DNA of 8,888 nucleotides from Prevotellaceae bacterium. GTDB taxonomy: Bacteria > Bacteroidota > Bacteroidia > Bacteroidales > UBA932. Where the stretch lies: assembly GCA_031287815.1 (NCBI GenBank), contig JAITSM010000112.1, forward strand, positions 1-8,888. Direction: 5' to 3'. The translations under genes were made by a program, and so were the position numbers. The notes beneath the pieces were generated by a model that saw only the letters and a program-made list of their open reading frames with translations, had not been told where the DNA came from and searched no databases. This document shows, one piece after another, positions 1 through 5,853 of this stretch; within the stretch, counting starts at the first letter, position 1, and the number at the start of each line of letters is the position of its first letter.

Positions 1-851
1 ACGGTAATTTCTATTGGGGAAAGAGCGGTTACCGTGCATCCGCCGTCCGCGTGCTTGGCTTTTAATATATAGGTAGCACTGGTCGCCGGCGACACTACTT
101 TTGTATTGCCGGTTTGCCATGTCGCGCCATTGTCGAAACTGTAGCTGAAGCTCCCGGCGGCGGCAAGGGTGGCGGTGAGGGTTGCGCTTTGCCCCGCGCA
201 CAAAGTGGCGGCAGAGGAAGTGAAGGCGGTGATTTCGGGTACCGGCGACACCACGCCCGGCGCGCCGGTAGCATCGGTCAAGCCGTATATACAATTATGA
301 TAGGTAGAAGAAGAAATGCTGGCCGTGCTACCGGATTTGTTGCGCTGGGTTTGTATGATAAACGGCGGCGTGCCGTTGAGGGTGTAGCCACCTTCGATGG
401 GTTCGGCGTGGGGCGGTCGGTCGCTGGCGTAGGCGCACCAGTTGAACTGCGGGTCATAGCCGCTTAAGTCCACATTGACCCGCACAGTGAGGGTGGCGGC
501 AAACGCGCTGTTGTCGGTGGAGCCTTGCAGCCAGAAGCCGCTGTCGTTGCCGGGTTCCAGCGCCGGCGTTCCGGCGGAATGGTAGGTGGGCGTTTCCGTG
601 ATGCCCGCCCGTTGCCAGCTGCCGGCGGCGGCGTTGTTTTTCATTGGGCGGTAATCTACCCAGACCCACAGTTTGGACTGTTCGTTTGCGTTCCGCGAGC
701 CGGCAGGCCAGGACACCGAGAAAGTAACGGTAGGCGTGGCGGCGGCGTAATTTGCCCCGACAGACTCAATTTTCACCTTCGACGCCTGCGCGGAAACGCC
801 CCCTGCCCCCAGCAGGGGAAGGAATAAAGCGAGTAAGAAATACTTTTTCAT
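1..851 (-). CDS. Secreted Ig-like-domain protein, N-terminal part (3' end outside window)
   Basis: The minus-strand frame is open for 283 codons from the ATG at 849-851 to the left edge, with no stop, so the gene is cut by the window. It starts with a clear signal peptide (MKKYFLLALFLPLL..., likely cut after VSA at residue 21), so the product is exported. Residues about 24-190 form a beta-rich module I cannot name: it contains SKLWVWVDY, Trp-rich stretches and Cys139 and Cys187. Residues about 211-283 match the pattern of Bacteroidota Ig-like/PKD-like surface domains (CAGQSATLTA at 218 onward, then YSFDNGATW, SPATSATYILKA and GCTVTA with Cys272). Large cell-surface or type IX-secreted proteins of this phylum often carry such repeats, so more copies and a sorting domain may follow outside the window; that is inference. 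No function can be assigned. The start is supported by the signal peptide and the A-rich upstream sequence. Confidence 0.88.
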   Translation of the reverse strand, partial: MKKYFLLALFLPLLGAGGVSAQASKVKIESVGANYAAATPTVTFSVSWPAGSRNANEQSKLWVWVDYRPMKNNAAAGSWQRAGITETPTYHSAGTPALEPGNDSGFWLQGSTDNSAFAATLTVRVNVDLSGYDPQFNWCAYASDRPPHAEPIEGGYTLNGTPPFIIQTQRNKSGSTASISSSTYHNCIYGLTDATGAPGVVSPVPEITAFTSSAATLCAGQSATLTATLAAAGSFSYSFDNGATWQTGNTKVVSPATSATYILKAKHADGGCTVTALSPIEIT

Positions 852-1143
852 AAATTTATTGTTTCAAGTTTATTGTTTCAAGTTTCCGGTGTTACGCTTT
901 CGCATTTCGGCAACTTTTATTCGGTTAGTCTGTTTCGGGATTGCTCTTTTCAGAGCGGTTGGGGGATAAAATGCGAAACGTGAATTCGACTTATCACTTT
1001 AGAGGTTCTGGAATACCCAATTATAGAATAAGCAAAAGTTCACGTTTCTCTGTGGAGTTTTACTTTTATCTCTATAATTTTGAAATTTTCCAGATTTCTA
1101 AAGTAGAATAAAAGTGGTCAAAATGAGAAAGAGCGTTATATCG
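852..1143 (-). other. Long putative 5' leader of the secreted protein gene
   Basis: If the promoter at 1148-1178 drives the minus-strand gene, its transcript begins near 1141-1143 and carries about 290 nt before the ATG. This AT-rich stretch has no convincing gene. It holds a small perfect hairpin at 943-956 (GCTCT stem, GAAA tetraloop on the minus strand), a 10-bp inverted repeat GAAACGTGAA / TTCACGTTTC (975-984 and 1039-1048), and an 8-bp inverted repeat ACTTTTAT / ATAAAAGT (1062-1069 and 1108-1115). I do not recognise a known riboswitch. A leader this long suggests post-transcriptional control or a small RNA; this is inference. Confidence 0.45.
856..883. repeat. Two tandem copies of a 14-bp (two-heptad) repeat
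   Basis: TTATTGTTTCAAGT occurs twice in perfect tandem (856-869 and 870-883). Each copy is two heptads, TTATTGT and TTCAAGT. Read on the minus strand it is ACTTGAAACAATAA twice, ending 4 nt before the start codon of the secreted protein, so it occupies the ribosome-binding region. It belongs to the same class of 7-bp-period repeats found in the other spacers here. Confidence 0.85.
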
Positions 1144-1147
1144 GTTG

Positions 1148-1178
1148 CAAAGGTAGAAAGAATTTTGGAAATGGCAAA
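1148..1178 (-). promoter_or_regulatory. Bacteroidota-type promoter for the secreted protein gene
   Basis: On the minus strand, TTTG (1178-1175) is followed after exactly 19 nt by TACCTTTG (1155-1148). This matches the known Bacteroides sigma-ABfr consensus TTTG - 19 to 21 nt - TAnnTTTG. Transcription would start about 5 nt further on and read toward the secreted protein gene. It is the best-matching promoter in the window, since both boxes and the spacing fit. Confidence 0.72.
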
Positions 1179-1195
1179 TAAAAGTTAAAAGTAGG

Positions 1196-1313
1196 AGGGC
1201 CGACGCATATAAAATTTTTGGATAGTTGGTTAGCGGCAGAAACCTTTCCCACCGTACAAAAAGGAGCAAGGACTTCCTTTTAGAACTTATCAAAATCTAC
1301 ATGCGTCGGCCCT
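1196..1313. mobile_element. 118-bp element with inverted terminal repeats (MITE-like or IS remnant)
   Basis: The ends are a perfect 13-bp inverted repeat: AGGGCCGACGCAT at 1196-1208 and ATGCGTCGGCCCT at 1301-1313. The similarity continues imperfectly inward to about 30 bp per arm (TA-rich stretch, ATTTT, then ATAGTT or ATAAGTT). The interior has no credible gene, but contains a small hairpin (AAAAGGA / TCCTTTT). The layout suits a miniature inverted-repeat transposable element or the joined ends of a deleted insertion sequence. I see no clear target-site duplication, so transposition is not proven. Alternatively the arms may form a long-range stem in RNA. It lies between two divergent promoters and leaves both intact. 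Confidence 0.5.
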
Positions 1314-1355
1314 GGCCCATTTCAATATCCATTTTCCCAACCGGAACTTTTTTTG

Positions 1356-1363
1356 TATATTTG
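1356..1363 (+). promoter_or_regulatory. Putative -7 box of the trxB promoter
   Basis: TATATTTG fits the Bacteroidota -7 consensus TAnnTTTG. The -33 region is weak: TTTT at 1332-1335, 20 nt upstream, in place of TTTG. A start of transcription near 1368-1370 would leave only 6-8 nt before the ATG at 1376, or 15-17 nt before the ATG at 1385. This is the only promoter candidate I see ahead of the trxB-bamD-rpoZ gene run. Confidence 0.55.
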
Positions 1364-1375
1364 CGGGCTTTATAA

Positions 1376-2320
1376 ATGGGTAGAATGAGTTTGAATACAG
1401 AAAAAGTGAGATGTTTAATTGTCGGCGGCGGGCCGGCGGGCTATACGGCAGCGATATATCTTTCACGCGCCAACCTACTGCCGGTGCTCTACGAAGGCGC
1501 ATTGCCGGGCGGGCAACTGACTACAACCACCGACGTGGAAAATTTTCCGGGTTATCCGGCCGGCATTTCCGGGCAAACAATGATGGACGATATCAAGGTG
1601 CAGGCGTTGCGGTTTGGCGCGGATATTCGCCCGGGCACGGTAACGGCAGCGGATTTGTCGCAACGGCCGTTCAAAATTACGGTGGATGAAAATCAAACGC
1701 TCGAAGCGGAAACGCTTATCATTGCTACGGGCGCTACGGCAAAGTATCTGGGGTTGCCGTCGGAAACAAAATACCGGGGGCAGGGCGTTTCCGCCTGCGC
1801 CACTTGCGACGGTTTTTTTTACAGGAATAAGGATGTGGCGGTGGTTGGCGGCGGCGATGTGGCATGCGAAGAAGCTACCTACCTGGCGGGCATCTGCCGC
1901 AAAGTCTACCTGATTGTGCGCCGCAATGTGTTACGCGCTTCCAAAGCCATGCAGGAGCGCGTGCTGTCCCATCCGAAAATTGAAGTCCTTTGGGAGCATA
2001 CCACCAAAGAACTGTTGGGCGATGACGCCGGCGTGCATGGCGCGCTGCTACAGCATAAGAACGGCACGGAAAAGAAAATTGATATTCACGGTTTTTTTCT
2101 GGCTATCGGGCATCAGCCGAATACCGGAATATTCCAGAAATATGTGGAAACGGACGAACAGGGCTATATCATTACCAAAGGAAAAAGCATGCACACCAAT
2201 GTGCCGGGCGTATTTGCCGCCGGCGATGTGCAGGATACCTCCTACAAACAAGCCATCACGGCTGCCGCCTCCGGTTGCATGGCGGCTATTGATGCGGAAC
2301 GGTTTTTAACGGAACAATAA
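1376..2320 (+). CDS. trxB: Thioredoxin-disulfide reductase
   Basis: This cytoplasmic flavoenzyme passes electrons from NADPH through FAD to thioredoxin, keeping protein thiols reduced. All family hallmarks are visible: the FAD-binding GGGPAGYTAAIY at residues 17-28, the ENFPGYP stretch at 55-61, the redox-active CATC at 141-144, the NADPH-binding GGGDVACEEA at 158-167 with the VRR phosphate-binding arginines at 181-183, and a C-terminal AAGDVQDTSYKQAITAAASG FAD motif. The length of 314 residues is normal for the low-molecular-weight bacterial type. The start is uncertain: family members in this phylum begin close to the second ATG (1385, MSLNTEK), and the promoter position also favours it. 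I kept the longer frame because AT-rich sequence precedes 1376. The stop lies 2 nt before bamD, so the two genes are probably co-transcribed. Confidence 0.97.
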   Translation: MGRMSLNTEKVRCLIVGGGPAGYTAAIYLSRANLLPVLYEGALPGGQLTTTTDVENFPGYPAGISGQTMMDDIKVQALRFGADIRPGTVTAADLSQRPFKITVDENQTLEAETLIIATGATAKYLGLPSETKYRGQGVSACATCDGFFYRNKDVAVVGGGDVACEEATYLAGICRKVYLIVRRNVLRASKAMQERVLSHPKIEVLWEHTTKELLGDDAGVHGALLQHKNGTEKKIDIHGFFLAIGHQPNTGIFQKYVETDEQGYIITKGKSMHTNVPGVFAAGDVQDTSYKQAITAAASGCMAAIDAERFLTEQ

Positions 2321-2322
2321 TT

Positions 2323-3195
2323 ATGCGTAGAATAAAGACAGGCTATTTCAGTTTGGCGGTTGCTGCCGGCGGGTTGCTGCTCCTTGCGGCGGGTTGTACC
2401 ACGCAATACGATAAAATTGTCAAAAGCGCCGATTACGAATTGAAGTACCGCGCGGCAAAAGACTATTACCAGGCGGGAAAATACGAACGTGCGGCGACCC
2501 TGTTTGACCAGTCGGCCATGTTTTACAGGGGCACCAAACAGGATGACAGCTTGCATTTTTTACTGGCGAAAAGTTATTACCTGTGGGGCGACGTCTATAC
2601 GGCGGAGTATTATTTTGAACAGTTCCGCACGACCTTTCCGCGCAGCCCGTTTGTGGAAGAAGCTACGCTGTTGCGCATAAATTGCCTGTATGCGCAAACG
2701 CACCGTTACGAGCTGGATCAAACGCCTACCCACAAGGTATTGACGGCTATCGAAGAGTTCCTTTATAATTTTCCGGGCACGCCCTACAAGGAAGAATGTT
2801 TGAAAAAGAAAGAAGATTTGGAACAGCGTTTGGACGAAAAACAGTATGAATCGGCAAAATTATATTACCATATAGAAAATTACAAAGCGGCGACCACCGC
2901 GCTACGCGCTACGTTAAAAGACCATCCCGACAGCCGGTACCGCGAGGAAATATTGTATTTGCTGGTGGCTTCGGCATACAAATATGCGGAAAACAGTTTT
3001 CATCATTTGCAAAAAGACCGTTTTCAGGCCGTCATTGACGAGTATTACAATTTTATCAGTGAGTTTCCCGATTCAAAATACCGCAAGGAAGTGGATAAAA
3101 TGAATACGGCCGCCCTGAAAGAATTAGGCAGTGACAGAACAGCAACCATACCGGCAACGGAAGAAGAAAAAGAAGAACAAATAGATAAAAAATAA
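2323..3195 (+). CDS. bamD: Outer membrane assembly lipoprotein BamD
   Basis: BamD is an essential periplasmic lipoprotein of the BAM complex, which folds beta-barrel proteins into the outer membrane together with BamA. The 290-residue product has a lipoprotein signal: a basic start (MRRIK), a hydrophobic stretch and the lipobox LAAGC with Cys25 as the lipidated residue. After it comes the family's typical opening (YELKYRAAKDYYQAGKYERAATLFDQ) and a series of TPR-like helix pairs, for example YYLWGDVYTAEYYFEQFRTTFP and LYYHIENYKAATTALRATLKDHPDSRYREE. The length fits Bacteroidota BamD. The tail beyond residue 270 is highly charged (Glu/Lys) and probably disordered. It begins 2 nt after trxB and ends 1 nt before rpoZ, so the three form a tight unit. 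Confidence 0.93.
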   Translation: MRRIKTGYFSLAVAAGGLLLLAAGCTTQYDKIVKSADYELKYRAAKDYYQAGKYERAATLFDQSAMFYRGTKQDDSLHFLLAKSYYLWGDVYTAEYYFEQFRTTFPRSPFVEEATLLRINCLYAQTHRYELDQTPTHKVLTAIEEFLYNFPGTPYKEECLKKKEDLEQRLDEKQYESAKLYYHIENYKAATTALRATLKDHPDSRYREEILYLLVASAYKYAENSFHHLQKDRFQAVIDEYYNFISEFPDSKYRKEVDKMNTAALKELGSDRTATIPATEEEKEEQIDKK

Positions 3196-3196
3196 T

Positions 3197-3520
3197 ATGG
3201 AAAGACACTCTCAAACGGTGCACAGCACCATAACCCGCGATCTTAATAAATTATCGCAAAAAACAGGCAATATTTATGAATCGACGATGGTTATTGCCAA
3301 ACGCTCCAATCAGATTGCAGCGGAAATAAAGCAGGAATTAAGCCACCGGATGGAAGAATTTGCCGGCTATTCCGACACGTTGGAAGAAACGTTTGAAAAC
3401 CGCGAACAGATAGAACTGTCGCGCCAGTTTGAACGCATGCCGAAACCCACTTTGACGGCAATCAAAGAATTTGAAGAAGGGAAAATCTACTACCGGAAAA
3501 TTGAAGAGAGTACAGAGTAA
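3197..3520 (+). CDS. rpoZ: RNA polymerase omega subunit (Bacteroidota type)
   Basis: The small omega subunit binds the beta-prime subunit and helps RNA polymerase assemble and stay stable. The 107-residue product shows the two conserved omega blocks: an N-terminal helix with MVIAKRSNQIAAEIKQEL (31-48), corresponding to the VVARRARQ region of other omegas, and AIKEFEEGKI (88-97), corresponding to ALREIEEG in E. coli. Between them lies an acidic insert (EEFAGYSDTLEETFENREQIE) that makes this form slightly longer than the E. coli protein (91 residues). Bacteroidota omegas of this type are often annotated only as Rpb6-like or hypothetical. The gene starts 1 nt after bamD, as is usual in the phylum, and is separated from coaBC by an 87-nt gap filled with heptad repeats. 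Confidence 0.83.
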   Translation: MERHSQTVHSTITRDLNKLSQKTGNIYESTMVIAKRSNQIAAEIKQELSHRMEEFAGYSDTLEETFENREQIELSRQFERMPKPTLTAIKEFEEGKIYYRKIEESTE

Positions 3521-3590
3521 AGGGTGAAAGGTGAAGGGTAACGGGTAGGATACGTTGCGCTTCTCACACCTCACACTTCACAGTCTCCTA
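3521..3590. repeat. Two short heptad-repeat tracts between rpoZ and coaBC
   Basis: Right after the rpoZ stop there are four degenerate purine-rich heptads: AGGGTGA, AAGGTGA, AGGGTAA, CGGGTAG (3521-3548). After 14 nt comes a pyrimidine-rich tract: CTCACAC, CTCACAC, TTCACAG, TCTCCTA (3563-3590). The first tract has almost no C and the second almost no G, so they are loosely complementary and could form an imperfect hairpin in the transcript. Neither is coding. Confidence 0.7.
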
Positions 3591-3607
3591 TCGCGCATCA
3601 CGTAATA

Positions 3608-4801
3608 ATGTTAAAGGGCAAACACATATTGGTAGGCGTAAGCGGCGGAATAGCGGCATATAAGGCGGCTATCCTCGTGCGCGCGTTGGTGAAAGAGGGC
3701 GCAGAAGTGCGTGTGGTAATGACGCCGATGGCGAAACATTTTATCACGCCGCTCACGATGGCTACTGTGTCCAAACATTCGGTATTAACGGATTTTTACA
3801 ATCCCGAAAACGGCGATTGGAACAGCCATGTGAGTCTTGGCTTGTGGGCGGACGCTTATATTGTGGCGCCGGCTACGGCAAACACGCTGGCGAAAATGGC
3901 GCATGGCATAGCCGATAATTTATTACTCACAACGTATTTATCCATGCGCTGCCCGGTGGTTGCCGCGCCGGCAATGGATATGGATATGTGGAATCATCCG
4001 GCGACGCAAAGCAATTTACAAACGCTGCAAAAACACGGCGTCCATATTATCGAGCCTCCGGCAGGCGAACTGGCAAGCGGGCTGGAAGGCAAGGGGCGCA
4101 TGGAAGAACCCGAACGGATAATTGCTTTTGTCGAGCAGTTATTCGTAAAAAAAAAATCGTTAGCCGGTAAAACAATTCTTGTAACGGCCGGCCCTACTTA
4201 CGAAGCGATAGACCCGGTGCGGTTTATCGGAAATCATTCATCAGGGAAAATGGGATATGCGCTTGCGGAAAGCCTTGCTAATCGCGGTGCGCAAGTGCTA
4301 TTGGTAAGCGGCCCCACGTCGTTGCCTGCACCGCAGGGAGTCGAATTGGTACGCGTTACGGCGGCAGCGGAAATGTATGCAGCGGTTACCGAACGTTTCG
4401 ACAAGGCAGACGCCGCTATTCTCTGCGCGGCGGTGGCGGATTATACGCCGGAGAAAAAATCAACGCACAAAATCAAAAGGGAAAAAGAGCCGTTGTCAAT
4501 AGCTTTGAAACCCACGATAGACATTGCCGCTGCGTTAGGGAAACAGAAGAAAAAAAATCAATGGACGGTGGGGTTTGCTTTGGAAACCGACAACGAATTA
4601 GCCAATGCCAAAAAGAAACTGCAAACTAAAAATCTCGACATGATTGTGCTGAACTCGTTGAATGACGAAGGCGCGGGGTTTGGTGGCGATACGAATAAAA
4701 TCACCATTATTAAAAAAGACGGAACGGTGGCAGCCTATCCGGTGCAGCCGAAACAAAAGGTGGCAGAAATTATTGTTGATACGATTGCTAAAATGTGCTA
4801 A
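3608..4801 (+). CDS. coaBC: Bifunctional CoaBC: phosphopantothenoylcysteine decarboxylase / phosphopantothenate-cysteine ligase
   Basis: This cytoplasmic enzyme carries out two successive steps of coenzyme A synthesis: CoaB joins phosphopantothenate to cysteine using CTP, and CoaC decarboxylates the product with FMN. The 397-residue length is normal. The CoaC domain (about 1-180) has the flavin-binding SGGIAAYK (12-19), the catalytic His74 in NSHVSLG, the APATANTLAKMAHGIADNLL block and PAMDMDMW (121-128). The CoaB domain (about 187-397) has VTAGPTYEAIDPVRFI, N209 in NHSSGKMG, AAVADYTP and the KIKRE lysines. Two CoaC positions differ from E. coli: Asp124 replaces the Asn of PxMNxxMW, and Ser157 replaces the active-site Cys of the flap. 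I believe this is common in Bacteroidota. Ten consecutive A lie at the domain junction (4147-4156). Gene order (bamD, omega, coaBC, DUF4835, recN) is typical of the phylum. Confidence 0.97.
   Translation: MLKGKHILVGVSGGIAAYKAAILVRALVKEGAEVRVVMTPMAKHFITPLTMATVSKHSVLTDFYNPENGDWNSHVSLGLWADAYIVAPATANTLAKMAHGIADNLLLTTYLSMRCPVVAAPAMDMDMWNHPATQSNLQTLQKHGVHIIEPPAGELASGLEGKGRMEEPERIIAFVEQLFVKKKSLAGKTILVTAGPTYEAIDPVRFIGNHSSGKMGYALAESLANRGAQVLLVSGPTSLPAPQGVELVRVTAAAEMYAAVTERFDKADAAILCAAVADYTPEKKSTHKIKREKEPLSIALKPTIDIAAALGKQKKKNQWTVGFALETDNELANAKKKLQTKNLDMIVLNSLNDEGAGFGGDTNKITIIKKDGTVAAYPVQPKQKVAEIIVDTIAKMC
4147..4156 (+). other. A10 homopolymer at the CoaC/CoaB junction (possible slippage site)
   Basis: Ten A bases encode Lys181-Lys183, in the linker between the two CoaBC domains. 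Long A runs are known to make RNA polymerase or ribosomes slip. Here a -1 shift meets TAA at 4168-4170 and a +1 shift meets TAG at 4161-4163, so either shift would release a nearly complete CoaC domain alone. That slippage really occurs is inference. Confidence 0.35.
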
Positions 4802-4839
4802 TGTGGCTGACGCCGCTACCAATACGCTTATTGCGGCTC

Positions 4840-4867
4840 ATGACTCACGACTTATGACTCACGACTT
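4840..4867. repeat. Two tandem copies of a 14-bp (two-heptad) repeat before DUF4835
   Basis: ATGACTCACGACTT is present twice in perfect tandem (4840-4853 and 4854-4867), each copy being heptads ATGACTC and ACGACTT. The array ends 5 nt before the ATG at 4873, so it lies where ribosomes would load. The rest of the 71-nt gap shows nothing recognisable. Confidence 0.85.
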
Positions 4868-4872
4868 ATACA

Positions 4873-5784
4873 ATGAAAAAGATTAGTTTTTTTATTATTT
4901 TTTTGTTGGCAATAAATTTGCAGGCGCAGGAGTTGCGCTGCAATATCAGCGTCAATTCCGCGCGGATACAGGGCACCAATAAATCCATATTCAATACGCT
5001 GCAAAGGGATTTGTACGAATTTATAAACAATACGGCATGGACGCCGCATGTGTACGCCACCGATGAACGGATTGAATGTTCCATTTTTATAACTATCAAC
5101 GAACAAATCGGCGCGAATGATTTCAAGGGCTCGCTACAGGTGCAGCTGAGCCGTCCGGTCTACGGCAGCGCCTATACCTCTCCGGTGCTCAATTTTATGG
5201 ATAATGACATTGCGTTTCGTTACATTGAATACGATAAAATAGAATTTAACGAGAACCAATACTCGCCGCTGTCGTCGTTAATAGCTTTCTATACTTACGT
5301 AATCTTGGGGTTGGACTATGATACATTTTCGTTGCGCGGCGGCGTCGAGTGGTTTAAAAAAGCAGAACAAATCGTATCGCTTGCGCAAAATGCGACAGAG
5401 ACCGGCTGGAAACCTTACGACGGCTCGCGAAACAACCGCTACTGGATGATTGAAAACATACTAAATTCCAAATATAACCTGGAGCGCGGCGCATATTATA
5501 AATACCACCGGCTGGGGCTTGACCGCATGAGCGACCAGATAGCCGACGGACGCGATGAAGTGTTGAACGCTTTGTTAGACATTCAGCGGGTGTACCGCGA
5601 ACGCCCCGACCCGTATTTATTTTTCCTGAAATTATTTTTTGATGCGAAAGCCGACGAAATAGTCAATATCTTTTCGGAAGCGCCGCAGCAAGACCGTAAT
5701 CGCGTCTTCCAAATCCTTACGGAGATTGACAAAGCCAATGAATCAAAGTATAAAAAACTAAAAGAAAACGCCAACCAGTTCTAA
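4873..5784 (+). CDS. DUF4835 family secreted protein
   Basis: The product has 303 residues and begins with a signal peptide (MKKISFFIIFLLAINLQA, cut about residue 18), so it acts in the periplasm or outer membrane. The mature part matches what I know of DUF4835: an N-terminal section starting ELRCNISVNS, an FNTLQRDLYEFINNT stretch, a beta section (FKGSLQVQLSRPVYGS), the conserved block YSPLSSLIAFYTYVILGLDYDTFS (about 130-155), and a helical C-terminal half with RNNRYWMIENILNSKY and YYKYHRLGLDRMSD. The family is essentially confined to Bacteroidota and typically lies between coaBC and recN, as here. Some databases label it PorD and link it to type IX secretion. I give that from memory, so no symbol is assigned. 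Its molecular function is unknown. The start follows a perfect 14-bp tandem repeat. Confidence 0.85.
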   Translation: MKKISFFIIFLLAINLQAQELRCNISVNSARIQGTNKSIFNTLQRDLYEFINNTAWTPHVYATDERIECSIFITINEQIGANDFKGSLQVQLSRPVYGSAYTSPVLNFMDNDIAFRYIEYDKIEFNENQYSPLSSLIAFYTYVILGLDYDTFSLRGGVEWFKKAEQIVSLAQNATETGWKPYDGSRNNRYWMIENILNSKYNLERGAYYKYHRLGLDRMSDQIADGRDEVLNALLDIQRVYRERPDPYLFFLKLFFDAKADEIVNIFSEAPQQDRNRVFQILTEIDKANESKYKKLKENANQF

Positions 5785-5786
5785 GG

Positions 5787-5851
5787 ATGAAGTATGATGT
5801 ATGAAGTATGATGTGAATTTAGAAATATTCTTAACTCTTAGTTCTTAACTC
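5787..5851. repeat. Two 14-bp-period repeat tracts between DUF4835 and recN
   Basis: ATGAAGTATGATGT occurs twice in perfect tandem (5787-5800 and 5801-5814), immediately after the DUF4835 stop; it contains no C. A second tract with the same period, TTCTTAACTCTTAG, is present 1.7 times (5828-5851), has a single G, and stops 2 nt before the recN ATG. So a 69-nt gap is almost wholly made of two-heptad repeats. Confidence 0.85.
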
Positions 5852-5853
5852 CC

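Noticed and set aside
114..827. Plus-strand open frames opposite the secreted protein gene
   Set aside because: They are Gly/Arg/Ala-rich low-complexity translations, shadows of the minus-strand gene, which has a signal peptide and domain pattern.
1072..1293. Minus-strand open frame of 73 codons in the trxB upstream region
   Set aside because: It spans both the inverted-repeat element and the minus-strand promoter, has no recognisable domain and no ribosome-loading context; chance frame in AT-rich DNA.
3988..4170. Separate 60-codon gene within coaBC
   Set aside because: It is the -1 frame of coaBC; only its last codons matter, as the exit after a shift at the A10 run.
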